A stretch of 64,000 nt of DNA from Christensenella intestinihominis (GCF_001678845.1 NZ_MAIQ01000009.1:1-64000), one strand, 5' to 3'. Shown: positions 25,905-35,806, numbered from the stretch's first letter. Notes: a model not told the origin generated them from the sequence alone. A program made the numbers and translations.

Positions 25905-26834
25905 TTATTCCGAAAACATAGGAGTGGAAAGATAACGTTCCCCGGTATCGGGAAGGAGGGCGACGATCACCTTCCCTTTGTTTTCAGGACGGCGGGCAAG
26001 CTCTGTTGCCGCGAAAACTGCCGCCCCGGAGGAAATGCCCACCAATACGCCTTCTTCCCTTGCAATAGCCCTCCCGGTTTCAAAAGCATCTTCGTTTGCA
26101 ACCGGAAGGATTTCATCATATACTCCGACGTCCAGGGTTTCGGGAATGAATCCCGCGCCGATGCCCTGGATCATATGGGGCCCCGCCGTACCCTTGGAAA
26201 GGACAGGGGACCCGGCGGGCTCCACCGCCACCACCCTGATGCCTGGGTTCCGGGATTTCAGGTATTTGCCGACGCCGGAAACTGTGCCGCCGGTTCCTAC
26301 GCCGGCGACAAAGATATCGACCTTACCGTCGGTGTCGTTCCAAATCTCCGGGCCGGTGGTGCTTTGGTGAACCGCCGGATTAGCCGGATTTGTAAACTGG
26401 CTGGGAATAAAACTGTCGGGAATTTCCTTTGCCAGTTCATTGGCTTTTGCAATTGCCCCCTTCATTCCGAGGGCTCCCTCGGTAAGGACAAGCTGCGCTC
26501 CATACGCTTTCAGGAGGCTGCGGCGTTCAACACTCATCGTTTCAGGCATTATGAGGATAACCTTGTATCCCCTTGCGGCTGCGACTGAAGCAAGCCCGAT
26601 TCCCGTATTGCCGCTGGTCGGCTCGATAATAACCGTCCCCGGCTTTAGCAGCCCCTTTGCTTCCGCATCGTCGAGCATCGCCTTTGCAATGCGGTCTTTT
26701 ACGCTTCCGGCAGGATTGAAATATTCCAGCTTACCCAACAGGGTCGCATCCAGCCCGCGCTTCTTTGTGTAATTGTTGAGCTTCAATAGCGGGGTGCCGC
26801 CAATTAAATCCGTAATTTTATCATATATTTTCAT
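25905..26834 (-). CDS. cysK: Cysteine synthase A
   Basis: 309 aa, usual length. PLP lysine in [12 protein letters not shown], phosphate loop in [12 protein letters not shown], substrate loop with [19 protein letters not shown], and [14 protein letters not shown]. It makes cysteine from O-acetylserine and sulfide. AAGGAGT precedes its ATG. Upstream lie a 17-aa leader ORF with adjacent cysteine codons and an operator-like dyad shared with lysR. Confidence 0.97.
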   Translation of the reverse strand: MKIYDKITDLIGGTPLLKLNNYTKKRGLDATLLGKLEYFNPAGSVKDRIAKAMLDDAEAKGLLKPGTVIIEPTSGNTGIGLASVAAARGYKVILIMPETMSVERRSLLKAYGAQLVLTEGALGMKGAIAKANELAKEIPDSFIPSQFTNPANPAVHQSTTGPEIWNDTDGKVDIFVAGVGTGGTVSGVGKYLKSRNPGIRVVAVEPAGSPVLSKGTAGPHMIQGIGAGFIPETLDVGVYDEILPVANEDAFETGRAIAREEGVLVGISSGAAVFAATELARRPENKGKVIVALLPDTGERYLSTPMFSE

Positions 26835-26870
26835 CGTAAATGACTCCTTTCATAATTCGGGTGGAATTTT

Positions 26871-26924
26871 TCATGCTTTGGTTTGTCCGCGGCAACATCG
26901 TTGGTGTAAAAATAACTTTTTCAT
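26871..26924 (-). CDS. Candidate cysteine leader peptide upstream of cysK
   Basis: 17-codon ORF on the minus strand (MKKLFLHQRCCRGQTKA), with AAGGAG eight bases before its ATG. Codons 10 and 11 are TGT TGC. It ends 36 bases before the cysK start. A second Cys-rich short ORF lies before metY. The amount of sequence is small, so chance cannot be excluded for either alone, but the pair in front of two sulfur-assimilation genes is suggestive. Confidence 0.55.
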   Translation of the reverse strand: MKKLFLHQRCCRGQTKA

Positions 26925-26956
26925 AATCGTTCTCCTTGTTTTGATATAAACACAAT

Positions 26957-26987
26957 AACCTATAAAACATATTAAATTTATAGGAAT
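26957..26987 (-). promoter_or_regulatory. Operator-like dyad CCTATAAA-N10-TTTATAGG upstream of cysK
   Basis: A perfect 8-bp inverted repeat (26959-26984), extending to TAGGAAT. Half-sites and spacing match the dyad in front of lysR. It lies about 33 bases upstream of the cysK leader ORF, in a promoter-like AT-rich stretch between divergent cysK and the Rrf2 gene. Confidence 0.55.
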
Positions 26988-27159
26988 TATTGTACAGCGA
27001 TTGCTGGCCGATGTCAACACTGAAAAAAGATTACTCGAGTCGGCTGTTGTGCAAATGGAAAGACCGCTGGTCCGGCATAAACAAGGAAAGAAAGAGAGAG
27101 AGATGTGTTTGAAAACTTACATAACCTATGTTATATTAGTAATTAGTGAGGTGATGGAA

Positions 27160-27597
27160 GTGAAGATTTCTACGAAAGGACGTTACGCGCTGAGGATGAT
27201 GCTTGATCTGGCGCAGCACCAGAAGGAAGGCTTTGTTACCTTGAAAAGCATTGCGGAGCGGCAAAATATTTCCAAGAAATATTTGGAACAAATTGTCCCT
27301 TTGCTCAACAATGCCAAAATGCTGCGGACAAACCGCGGATACCAGGGCGGGTATATCCTCGCAAAAAGCCCGGATCAATATACGGTTGGGGAAATTTTGT
27401 ATATAACGGAGGGGAGCCTGGCGCCGGTTGCCTGCCTCGATGATAATCCGAATTTATGCGAGCGGAGCGGCGAATGTCCAACGCTTAACATCTGGAAGGG
27501 GCTCAATAAGGTTATTATTGACTATCTGAACGGGATTACGCTCCAAGATATTCTTGACCAGAATCAAAACCAGGCGGTAAATGAGTACTACATCTGA
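27160..27597 (+). CDS. Rrf2-family regulator (IscR/CymR-like)
   Basis: 145 aa from the GTG at 27160 (MKISTKGRYALRMM), the normal family start, with GAGGTG six bases upstream. An in-frame ATG two codons earlier abuts the ribosome site. Winged helix at about 1-65 (SKKYLEQIVPLLNNAKML, GYQGGY). Three cysteines (ACLDDNPNLCERSGEC) match cluster-binding members. With cysteine desulfurase and IscU next, it most likely senses Fe-S or cysteine status. A half-site AACCTATG lies in its promoter region. Confidence 0.88.
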   Translation: MKISTKGRYALRMMLDLAQHQKEGFVTLKSIAERQNISKKYLEQIVPLLNNAKMLRTNRGYQGGYILAKSPDQYTVGEILYITEGSLAPVACLDDNPNLCERSGECPTLNIWKGLNKVIIDYLNGITLQDILDQNQNQAVNEYYI

Positions 27598-27665
27598 CGG
27601 AAACGGCATGGCGCTTTGTGTTTTAAAAATTCCCATGCTTTTTAAGGGACGGGCGGTCTTCCTTC

Positions 27666-27694
27666 TTGACAAAAATTGGAAACAGGCGTACATT
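27666..27694 (+). promoter_or_regulatory. Probable promoter of the desulfurase-iscU operon
   Basis: TTGACA (27666-27671), 17-base spacer, TACATT (27689-27694), about 140 bases before the cysteine desulfurase start. An AT-rich dyad-like stretch (ACACATATGTTATAAGTGT) follows at about 27707 and could bind the Rrf2 regulator. Confidence 0.6.
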
Positions 27695-27831
27695 AAAACA
27701 TAGTAAACACATATGTTATAAGTGTATGAAATGTGGGTACTAATATTTAGTAGAACCGGTATCGGGATATCCGGCGCAGGATAAGTCCGGTACGGAATAA
27801 TTAATGATATTTATATGGAGGAGTGAGGCAA

Positions 27832-29022
27832 ATGAAAGTATATGCGGATAATGCGGCTACCACCAAAATGAGCCGGAAATCCATTGAAGCAATGCTTCCA
27901 TATATGGAAAAAGAATATGGCAACCCGTCAAGCCTGTACCGTCTCGGCCAGCAGGCGGCGGAAGCGCTCGATGAGGCGCGGGAGACGGTTGCGCGGTACC
28001 TGAATTGCACGCCTGCGGAGATCACTTTTACTTCCGGCGGCAGCGAGTCGGATAATCAGGCGATTTTATCGGCGGCGGTCATAGGAGAGCGAAAGGGGCG
28101 CAAGCATATTATTTCTACGGCGTTTGAGCACCACGCTGTGCTGCATATGCTGGAGAAACTGGAAAAACAGGGCTTTGAAGTTACCCTGCTGGATGTGCAT
28201 GAAAATGGCATTATTTCCGCCGAGCAGGTGGAAAAAGCGATACGTCCGGAAACCTGTCTGGTAACCGTGATGTATGCGAACAATGAAATCGGCACCATCC
28301 AGCCGATTGAGCAAATTGGAAAGGTATGCCGCAGCCACGGCGTAATTTTCCATACGGATGCCGTACAGGCGGCGGGGCATATCCCGATTGACGTGCAAAA
28401 GGAAAATATCGATATGCTTTCGTTGTCCGCGCACAAGTTTCACGGCCCCAAGGGGATTGGCGCGCTTTACGTCAAAAAGGGAATCCCGCTCACCAGCCTG
28501 ATCGAGGGGGGCGCGCAGGAACGCGGGAAACGGGCGGGGACAGAGAATGTCCCGGCTATTATGGGCATGGCGGCGGCTTTTGAAGATATATGCACCCGAA
28601 TGGACGGGAACAGCCGCAAGATATCAAAGCTGAGGGACCAGCTGATCGACGGCCTGCTTACGATACCGCATTCCATTTTAAATGGAGACAGGGACAAGCG
28701 GCTTCCGGGGAATGTAAACATTTGTTTTGAGGGAATTGAAGGCGAATCATTGCTTCTGCTCCTCGATGAAAAGGGCATTTCCGCTTCGTCGGGCTCCGCT
28801 TGCACCTCAGGCTCGCTGGACCCGAGCCATGTATTGCTGGCGATCGGCCGACCGCACGAAATTGCGCATGGATCGCTGCGGCTGTCCATATGCGAAACGA
28901 ATACGGAGGAAGAAATCCGCTATCTCATACGTGAGGTGCCGAAGGTTGTTGAATACTTAAGAAGCTTATCTCCTGTTTGGAGAGATTTACAGGAAGGGAA
29001 GAAAGATTATGTTATACAGTGA
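27832..29022 (+). CDS. Cysteine desulfurase (NifS/IscS type)
   Basis: 396 aa from the ATG at 27832 (GGAGGAG nine bases upstream); a GTG three codons earlier is less likely. It removes sulfur from cysteine for Fe-S assembly. Visible: NAATTKMS at the start, [11 protein letters not shown], the PLP lysine in [17 protein letters not shown], and the catalytic cysteine in [16 protein letters not shown]. The long loop before this cysteine fits group I (IscS/NifS). It overlaps iscU by 14 bases. Confidence 0.95.
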   Translation: MKVYADNAATTKMSRKSIEAMLPYMEKEYGNPSSLYRLGQQAAEALDEARETVARYLNCTPAEITFTSGGSESDNQAILSAAVIGERKGRKHIISTAFEHHAVLHMLEKLEKQGFEVTLLDVHENGIISAEQVEKAIRPETCLVTVMYANNEIGTIQPIEQIGKVCRSHGVIFHTDAVQAAGHIPIDVQKENIDMLSLSAHKFHGPKGIGALYVKKGIPLTSLIEGGAQERGKRAGTENVPAIMGMAAAFEDICTRMDGNSRKISKLRDQLIDGLLTIPHSILNGDRDKRLPGNVNICFEGIEGESLLLLLDEKGISASSGSACTSGSLDPSHVLLAIGRPHEIAHGSLRLSICETNTEEEIRYLIREVPKVVEYLRSLSPVWRDLQEGKKDYVIQ

Positions 29023-29455
29023 AAAAGTAATGGATCATTTCACCCATCCCCGTAACGTCGGGACGATGGAGAACCCGGATGGGGTCGGTGAAGTCGGGAA
29101 TGCAAAATGCGGCGATATTATGCGCATCTATTTAAAAATAGACCACGATACTATTTCGGATGTTAAATTCGAGACGTTTGGCTGTGGATCGGCGATTGCC
29201 TCATCTTCCATGGCGACGGAAATGATTAAGGGAAAGCCGCTGCCCGAGGCGCTGGCGCTGACCAATAAAGCGGTTGCCGAGGCGCTGGACGGGCTTCCTG
29301 CACATAAAATGCATTGTTCCGTACTGGCGGAGGAAGCAATCAAAGCGGCAATCCAGAATTACTATGAAAAAAATGGAATCGCCTATGATGCGGACCAGTT
29401 TCCTGATTGTGGTTCCTGCACGCATTGTGCAAGCTGTGATTCGGAGGGAAATTAA
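29009..29455 (+). CDS. iscU: Fe-S scaffold protein IscU/NifU-type with Cys-rich tail
   Basis: 148 aa. Scaffold cysteines are in [19 protein letters not shown] and [12 protein letters not shown]; the second lies in the usual GCG context. An additional C-terminal segment holds [10 protein letters not shown], four more cysteines not found in standard IscU. It could bind a metal or a second cluster. The gene overlaps the desulfurase gene, so the pair is an Isc/Nif-type unit under the upstream Rrf2 regulator. Confidence 0.92.
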   Translation: MLYSEKVMDHFTHPRNVGTMENPDGVGEVGNAKCGDIMRIYLKIDHDTISDVKFETFGCGSAIASSSMATEMIKGKPLPEALALTNKAVAEALDGLPAHKMHCSVLAEEAIKAAIQNYYEKNGIAYDADQFPDCGSCTHCASCDSEGN

Positions 29456-29545
29456 TATTCGCTCCGCGGCAGCATGAACAATAAAGTGTTGTGGAAAAAG
29501 CGCAGGAGTTCCATGTAAAAATGCAGATTCGGGCCTTCGGGCCTC

Positions 29546-29592
29546 AAAAAGGGGCTGTCTCAGGATTTTCTATCCTGAGACAGCCCCTTTAT
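29546..29592 (+). terminator. Strong terminator after iscU
   Basis: AAAGGGGCTGTCTCAGGAT, short loop TTTCT, and its perfect complement followed by TTTAT. The rest of 29456-29677 holds no gene; a promoter for the next gene probably lies at 29600-29645. Confidence 0.92.
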
Positions 29593-29677
29593 CGGCGAAA
29601 AATATGAACTCCTCATGGAAATCTACGGTATTCGGTAGTAAAATAGAACCAACGTAAATTTACGGCAGGAGGCGTCT

Positions 29678-30874
29678 ATGGAACGGAAGGGATATTGGAA
29701 GGGGTTTGTCGGCGGAATTGCAGCGCTTGTAATTGCCGGGATCATCCTGACAACAGCGGGCAGCGCCCGCAGGGAAACCGGCACAAATCTCAATCTATAC
29801 GCTGTCTTTGATAAAATGGAAACGATACAGGCGCTGATTGACGAACACTTCTATTTCGATGAGGACGCAAAAAAAGGGGAATATTACATCTACAAGGGTA
29901 TGGTCGACGGGCTTGAGGATCAGTATGCCTACTATATGGATGCAAATGAATATGCGGCCTATAAGCGCAAAATGGACGGGAATTACTGCGGCATGGGAGC
30001 GACGGTGGTCCAGAAACTGGATACACTCGAAACCTTGGTGGAAAGCGTAGAACCCGATGGACCGGCCGACAAGGCGGGAGTGCGCGAAGGGGACATTTTC
30101 CTTGAGATGGACGGAAACGACGTTACGCAGATGGAGCTTGGCGACCTGATTGAAACCTATGGAATCGGGCCCGAGGGAAGCGTCCTTTCCCTAAAAGTGC
30201 TGCGGCCTTCCGACGGCAGGGAATATGACTTTATAATTACCCGGGAACCCATTATTTCCCAAACGGTTACCCACCGGATGCTGGATGCGGAAACCGGCTA
30301 TATTGCCGTCACGGCTTTCGAGGCAGAGACTATAGAGCAGTTCAAACAGGCGGTGGACGAATTGCTTGAAGACGGCGCCACACGCCTGGTATACGATCTG
30401 CGCGGCAACCTGGGGGGAAGCCTCAACAGTGTGGTTGATATGCTGGATTACCTCCTGCCGGACGGGCTGCTTGTCTATACGGCGGATAAGAACGGCGTGC
30501 GCCGGAACGTTTATGAAGGAGAAGACGGACACGAGGTCGATTTACCGGCGGCGGTGCTTGTGGATGAAAATTCGGCGAGCGCGTCGGAGATTTTCGCGAG
30601 CGCAATGCGCGACTACGGACGCGCGAAGCTGGTCGGGACGAAAACGTTTGGCAAAGGGATTGTACAGGAAATTTTCGAGGTAGGGGATGGGAGCGCCGTG
30701 CGGCTTACGACGACGGCCTATTTTACGAAAAACGGATATCCGATTCACGGCCATGGGCTTGAGCCGGATGTAGCCGTGGAAATGGACCCGGTACGCGACC
30801 CCAAGGAACCGCTTTCCCCCGAAAGCGATCCCCAGCTTCAGGCGGCGCTCAAACTGCTCGGCGAAGAAAGCTGA
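29678..30874 (+). CDS. S41-family carboxy-terminal processing protease
   Basis: 398 aa. N-terminal signal anchor (about 8-28), PDZ domain (about 110-185, GPADKAGVREGDIFLEMDG), and S41 catalytic core with Ser in ENSASASEIFASA and Lys in GTKTFGKGIVQ. It is exported or membrane-anchored and cleaves proteins from their C-termini. AGGAGG precedes the ATG. The length is normal for CtpA/CtpB of Firmicutes, where CtpB acts in sporulation; nothing here shows that link. Confidence 0.93.
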   Translation: MERKGYWKGFVGGIAALVIAGIILTTAGSARRETGTNLNLYAVFDKMETIQALIDEHFYFDEDAKKGEYYIYKGMVDGLEDQYAYYMDANEYAAYKRKMDGNYCGMGATVVQKLDTLETLVESVEPDGPADKAGVREGDIFLEMDGNDVTQMELGDLIETYGIGPEGSVLSLKVLRPSDGREYDFIITREPIISQTVTHRMLDAETGYIAVTAFEAETIEQFKQAVDELLEDGATRLVYDLRGNLGGSLNSVVDMLDYLLPDGLLVYTADKNGVRRNVYEGEDGHEVDLPAAVLVDENSASASEIFASAMRDYGRAKLVGTKTFGKGIVQEIFEVGDGSAVRLTTTAYFTKNGYPIHGHGLEPDVAVEMDPVRDPKEPLSPESDPQLQAALKLLGEES

Positions 30875-31083
30875 ACAGCAATTAAAAGAAAAAACGTCCG
30901 CATATTAAAAATAATGCCAGCGCAGCCCGGGGACTTATTTTTCAAGTCAGGAGCGGAAATCGCTATTGCCCGGTGTTGGGGTTTGTGATAGAATCAGATG
31001 TGCTGGATTGGCGGTACCCACACGCTTTATTTCGCACCAATCCTCCTAAAATGACAATAAAAGTTTGAATGGAGAACCACATC

Positions 31084-32481
31084 ATGAGGATTGCGATCGT
31101 CGGGGATGGAAAGGTTGGTTCCGCACTGACAGAGCAGTTGGCAAAAGAAGGCCACGATATTGTTGTGATTGACAGCAACAAGGCTGTTTTGCGGGATGCC
31201 GTAGAAGAGCTCGACGTTATGGTCGTGCATGGAAACGGGGCGACGCTTAAGGTGCAGGAACTGGCCGACGTGGCGCACAGCGACCTTTTGATTGCCGCGA
31301 CCTCTGCCGATGAAATCAATCTCCTTTGCTGTATTATCGCGCGGAAGCTTGGCTGTCCGCACACCATAGCGCGGGTGCGCAATCCGGAATATGCACACCA
31401 GCTTTATTTCCTGAAGGATGAGCTGGGCCTCAGCATGATGGTAAACCCGGAGCTTGCCGCCGCCAGTGAAATTTTCCGCCTGCTCCAGTTTCCGTCGTTC
31501 CTGCAGCGCGATTCGTTTGCCAAGGGGCGCGTGGAGATCGTGGAAATCGAGGTGCGTGAGGAAAGCAAGCTGATCGGGAAAAAACTGGCCGAGCTTTATA
31601 AAACGGCGCGGGTCAAGGTTCTCGTGTGCGCGGTGGAACGCGGAGACAACGTGCTTATCCCGGATGGGAATTTTAAGTTGAAGCGGCATGACAAGCTATA
31701 CGTAACCGCATCCTCCAAAGACCTTGCAAAGCTGATCCACAACCTTGGGCTGGAACGGCGGAAAATCAGGAATGTGCTGATTGTGGGCGGGGGAAACATT
31801 GCCTATTATCTTGCCGAGGATTTGCTTGCCTCCGGCGTAAACGTGAAAATGATAGAGATCGATCCGGAGCGCTGCCTGCTTCTTGCGGAGGCGCTGCCGC
31901 ATGCGACGATTATTGAAGCGGACGGGTCGGAACGCGGCGTGCTCGATTCCGAAGGCATCAGCGATACGGACGCCGTGGTAACGCTGACCAATATTGACGA
32001 AGAAAACCTTATTATTTCAATGTATGCCGATTTTGCAGGCGTATCCAAAGTAATTACCAAAATTAACCGGACCGAATACCACGAAGTATTCCGCGACCGC
32101 GGCATCGAATGTGTTGTCAGCCCGAAGGAACTGTGTTCCCATGAAATTGTGCGTTATGTGCGTGCGATGCACAATACAACGGAGGATTCCATTATTACGC
32201 TCCACCGGATTGTGGGCGGCCGCATGGAGGCTCTTGAATTCAAAGCGAATGAGAACACATGGTATCTGGGTATGACCCTAAGCCAGCTGCGGCTCAAAAA
32301 GGATATCCTGATTGCGTGTATCAGTCGGCAGGGAGAGATCATTATTCCCCAGGGCTCGGATTCCATCCAAAAGGGCGATACCGTAATTGTGGTAACGACG
32401 GCGGAAAAAATCGTCCATGATTTGAACGATATTTTTGACGAGCAGGAAGAGCGCTTCCGTTTTAAGGAGGCCCGCGAATGA
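31084..32481 (+). CDS. trkA: Trk potassium uptake regulatory protein TrkA
   Basis: 465 aa from the ATG at 31084 (GGAG nine bases upstream). Two tandem RCK units: nucleotide-binding folds at about 1-130 (MRIAIVGDGKVGSAL) and about 230-350 (RNVLIVGGGNIAYYLAEDL), each followed by a TrkA-C domain. It binds NAD(H)/nucleotides and gates the TrkH channel. Overlaps trkH as ATGA. Confidence 0.95.
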   Translation: MRIAIVGDGKVGSALTEQLAKEGHDIVVIDSNKAVLRDAVEELDVMVVHGNGATLKVQELADVAHSDLLIAATSADEINLLCCIIARKLGCPHTIARVRNPEYAHQLYFLKDELGLSMMVNPELAAASEIFRLLQFPSFLQRDSFAKGRVEIVEIEVREESKLIGKKLAELYKTARVKVLVCAVERGDNVLIPDGNFKLKRHDKLYVTASSKDLAKLIHNLGLERRKIRNVLIVGGGNIAYYLAEDLLASGVNVKMIEIDPERCLLLAEALPHATIIEADGSERGVLDSEGISDTDAVVTLTNIDEENLIISMYADFAGVSKVITKINRTEYHEVFRDRGIECVVSPKELCSHEIVRYVRAMHNTTEDSIITLHRIVGGRMEALEFKANENTWYLGMTLSQLRLKKDILIACISRQGEIIIPQGSDSIQKGDTVIVVTTAEKIVHDLNDIFDEQEERFRFKEARE

Positions 32482-33926
32482 ACCGCCGTATGGTCCTTTA
32501 TGTGCTGTGTTTCATTATGCGCGTCGAGGCGGTGCTGCTGGTTCCGCCGCTTATTATTGCGCTCGTACAGCACGAAGAAATGGCCGCGTTCGGCTTCCTT
32601 GTCGCCATTGCGGCCCTGCTTGGCGCCAGTTTGCTGACCCTCCTCAAAAAGCCCAGGAAAAAAGTATTTTATGCCCGCGAGGGCTTCATCATCGTCGCTC
32701 TCGCATGGTTCGTGGTCTCTGTTTTCGGGGCGTTGCCTTTTTGGGCGAGCGGCGCGATTCCAAATTTTATCGACAGCCTGTTTGAAACAGTTTCCGGTTT
32801 TACGACGACGGGCGCGAGTATCCTTACCAATGTGGAAGCGATGCCGATGAGCCTTTTATACTGGCGCAGTTTTACGCATTGGCTGGGAGGCATGGGCGTG
32901 TTGGTTTTTGTGCTTGCCATCATGCCGCTTGCGAAGAATTCGGGAAATACGATGCATATACTGCGCGCGGAAAGCCCGGGACCGCAGGTGGATAAGCTTG
33001 TGCCGCGCATGCATAATTCGGCCAAGATTCTATATGCGATTTATGTGGGCATGACGCTGTTGCAAATTGTGCTCCTGCTGGCCGGGGGAATGCCGCTTTT
33101 TGAAAGCGTAACGACGGCGTTCGGCACCGCGGGCACCGGCGGGTTTTCCGTACTGAACGACAGCATGGCCAGCTTCAGCCCCTACCTGCAATCGGTCGTT
33201 ACCGTATTTATGATCCTGTTTGGGATTAATTTCAATATTTTCTTTTTGATTATTATGCGCGAATATTATAAGATACTGCGCAATGAAGAACTGTGGGTCT
33301 ATCTTGGTCTGTTGCTTGGGTCGATCCTCGTCATTACCATCAATGTGCTCCCCATGTTTGCAAGCGTGGGGGAAAGCCTGCATCACGCGGCCTTTCAGGT
33401 GGCATCCATTATGACAACCACCGGCTTCGCCACCGTGGATTTCAACATGTGGCCGCAGCTCTCGCGAACGATCCTGGTAATCCTTATGGTGCTCGGCGCC
33501 TGCGCGGGCTCCACCGGCGGGGGAATTAAAACCGCCCGGGTTGTGCTCCTCGGAAAAGCCTTTGTGCGCGACGTCCGCAAACTCCTGCGGCCGCGTTCCG
33601 TGGCGCTGATAAAGATGAACGACCGCACGGTGGAAGAAGATACGGTACGGGGGGTGCACAGCTATCTTACGGCCTATATCCTGATTGCGCTGGTTTCCGT
33701 CCTGCTGATTTCAATCAACAATTTTTCTCTGGAAACGACGGTTACCTCCGTTGTGGCCTGTATGAATAATATTGGCCCCGGGCTCGACCTTGTGGGCCCG
33801 ATGGGAAATTATGCCGCGTTTTCGGGTTTCAGCAAGCTGGTGCTCAGCGCGGATATGCTGATCGGCAGGCTGGAAATATTTCCCATGCTGATGCTGCTTG
33901 TGCCGGCGACCTGGAAAGCGCGGTAA
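32478..33926 (+). CDS. trkH: Trk potassium uptake channel TrkH
   Basis: 482 aa, about ten transmembrane helices. Selectivity-loop sequences are visible: TVSGFTTTGASIL, TAFGTAGTGGFSV, IMTTTGFATVDF, and a more degenerate fourth near NIGPGLDLVGPMGNY. Full-length for TrkH/KtrB. Translationally coupled to trkA. Confidence 0.95.
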   Translation: MNRRMVLYVLCFIMRVEAVLLVPPLIIALVQHEEMAAFGFLVAIAALLGASLLTLLKKPRKKVFYAREGFIIVALAWFVVSVFGALPFWASGAIPNFIDSLFETVSGFTTTGASILTNVEAMPMSLLYWRSFTHWLGGMGVLVFVLAIMPLAKNSGNTMHILRAESPGPQVDKLVPRMHNSAKILYAIYVGMTLLQIVLLLAGGMPLFESVTTAFGTAGTGGFSVLNDSMASFSPYLQSVVTVFMILFGINFNIFFLIIMREYYKILRNEELWVYLGLLLGSILVITINVLPMFASVGESLHHAAFQVASIMTTTGFATVDFNMWPQLSRTILVILMVLGACAGSTGGGIKTARVVLLGKAFVRDVRKLLRPRSVALIKMNDRTVEEDTVRGVHSYLTAYILIALVSVLLISINNFSLETTVTSVVACMNNIGPGLDLVGPMGNYAAFSGFSKLVLSADMLIGRLEIFPMLMLLVPATWKAR

Positions 33927-34024
33927 GAATATGCGTCCCGGCGGGAAAAATATCTTTGCGGAAAAACCCTGAAATGGTATCATAGAAGAGAAGAGTAAGA
34001 AAACAAGAAAGGACTGCAAAAGGA

Positions 34025-35326
34025 ATGGAGCATTATTATCAACCGGAAATCGAATGCGCTTCGCGTGAACAAATCCGTGCCTGGCAGGATGAACGCCTGG
34101 CACATACGGTAAAGCACGTTTATGACAACGTACCTTATTACAGGAAGATGATGGAAGAAAAGGGGGTAATGCCCGCGGATATTAAATCTGCGGACGACCT
34201 GCACAAGCTGCCCTTCCTCACGAAGGACGACCTTCGGGATGCTTACCCTTACGGACTTCTGGCCGTACCGCTTTCGGAAGCGGTGCGCATCCAGTCCACC
34301 AGCGGGACGACGGGGCGGCGTGTCGTGGCTTTTTATACGCAGCACGACCTTGACCTGTGGGATGATTGCTGCGCCCGGGCGATTATGGCTGCGGGAGGAA
34401 CGAAAGACGACGTGGTACACGTTAGCTATGGCTATGGCCTGTTCACGGGCGGGCCCGGGCTGAACGGCGGGTCGCATAAGGTTGGATCGCTTACGCTGCC
34501 GATGTCTTCCGGAAATACGGACCGCCAGATTCAGTTCATGACAGACCTGGGCTCCACGATCTTGTGCTGTACGCCTTCCTATGCGGCCTACCTCGCGGAG
34601 ACGATCTGCGAGCGCGGCCTGCAAGACCAGATTAAGCTCAAAGCGGGCATTTTCGGCGCGGAAGCATGGAGCGAAGAAATGCGCCAGGATATCCAGAACA
34701 AGCTTGGCATCAAGGCATATGACATCTATGGCCTTACGGAAATTTCGGGGCCGGGCGTGTCTTTTGAGTGCAGCGCACAGACCGGAATGCATATCAATGA
34801 AGATCATTTTATCGCCGAGATTATCGACCCGCAGACGGGCGAAGTACTCCCGGACGGGGAAAAGGGCGAACTGGTGTTCACGAGCATCACCAAGCAGGCC
34901 TTCCCGCTGCTCCGGTACCGTACGCGCGATATTTGTGTTTTGAGCCATGAAAAGTGTTCCTGCGGCAGGACGCATGTAAAAATGAGCAAGCCCATGGGCA
35001 GGAGCGACGACATGCTGATCGTGAAGGGCGTGAATGTATTCCCGTCGCAGATCGAGACGGTGCTCCTCAATAAGGGCTACCCGGCCAACTACCAGATTAC
35101 GGTCAGCCGCGAGCACAACAGCGACAAGCTGGAGGTGCAGGTTGAAATGACGCCGGAAATGTTCTCCGATTCGCTTGGGCAAATCGCAAAACGTGAGGAA
35201 GAGCTTATCGGGGCCCTCAAGGCGATGCTTGGTATTTATGCGAAGGTACAGCTCGTCGCGCCGAAAACCATCGCGCGCAGCGAGGGAAAAGCGGTACGTG
35301 TGATTGATAAACGCAATCTCTATTAG
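34025..35326 (+). CDS. paaK: Phenylacetate-CoA ligase-like enzyme
   Basis: 433 aa of the adenylate-forming family. The AMP-binding motif is STSGTTGRRVV (about 95-105). Further motifs are YGLTEISGPGVSFEC and YRTRDI, and the C-terminal lid has GRSDDMLIVKGVNVFPSQIE. It activates aryl-acetates (phenylacetate, indoleacetate) as CoA thioesters. A TTGCGG/TATCAT promoter lies at about 33956. The following ACT gene is a common partner in anaerobes that ferment aromatic amino acids. Confidence 0.92.
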   Translation: MEHYYQPEIECASREQIRAWQDERLAHTVKHVYDNVPYYRKMMEEKGVMPADIKSADDLHKLPFLTKDDLRDAYPYGLLAVPLSEAVRIQSTSGTTGRRVVAFYTQHDLDLWDDCCARAIMAAGGTKDDVVHVSYGYGLFTGGPGLNGGSHKVGSLTLPMSSGNTDRQIQFMTDLGSTILCCTPSYAAYLAETICERGLQDQIKLKAGIFGAEAWSEEMRQDIQNKLGIKAYDIYGLTEISGPGVSFECSAQTGMHINEDHFIAEIIDPQTGEVLPDGEKGELVFTSITKQAFPLLRYRTRDICVLSHEKCSCGRTHVKMSKPMGRSDDMLIVKGVNVFPSQIETVLLNKGYPANYQITVSREHNSDKLEVQVEMTPEMFSDSLGQIAKREEELIGALKAMLGIYAKVQLVAPKTIARSEGKAVRVIDKRNLY

Positions 35327-35343
35327 AAAGGGAGGTTCATACC

Positions 35344-35775
35344 ATGACGGTCAAACAAATTTCCGTTTTTTTGGAAAACAAGCCAAACCAGCTTGCCGAA
35401 TTTGTAAAGGTGCTGAACGAGAACCATATTGATATGCGGGCATTGTCCGTTGCGGATACCAAGGATTTCGGAATCCTGCGCGTGATTGTGGACGACACCT
35501 ATAAAACGGCATGCGTGCTCAAGGATGCCGGATATGTTTGCTCGATCACGCCGGTGCTTGCGGTTGCGATCCCGGACGAGCCGGGCGGCCTTACAAGGCT
35601 GCTTACCATCCTGGGGGATAACGGCGTAAACCTTGAATACACATATGCGTTTATCGCAAGGAAAAAGGATACCGCCTATATGATCTTCCGGGTGGAAAAT
35701 AACGAGAAGGCGATAGAGGTGCTGACCAAAAATGGAATCACCCCGGTCTGCCAGGATGCACTAAACGAACTGTGA
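35344..35775 (+). CDS. Tandem ACT-domain protein
   Basis: 143 aa made of two ACT domains (about 1-68 and 70-140), no catalytic part. ACT domains bind amino acids. It lies 17 bases after paaK with GGGAGG before its ATG. A role as an amino-acid sensor for aromatic amino-acid use is likely, but the ligand is unknown. Confidence 0.9.
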   Translation: MTVKQISVFLENKPNQLAEFVKVLNENHIDMRALSVADTKDFGILRVIVDDTYKTACVLKDAGYVCSITPVLAVAIPDEPGGLTRLLTILGDNGVNLEYTYAFIARKKDTAYMIFRVENNEKAIEVLTKNGITPVCQDALNEL

Positions 35776-35778
35776 AGC

Positions 35779-35806
35779 AAAAAACGGCGCGATGCGCCGT
35801 TTTTTT
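35779..35806 (+). terminator. Terminator after the ACT gene
   Basis: AAAAAACGGCGC, loop GAT, GCGCCGTTTTTTT. Confidence 0.92.

Noticed and set aside
27717-27740. Very short ORF with one Cys codon before the desulfurase gene
   Set aside because: No ribosome site; unlike the two leader ORFs of metY and cysK it has nothing to support it.
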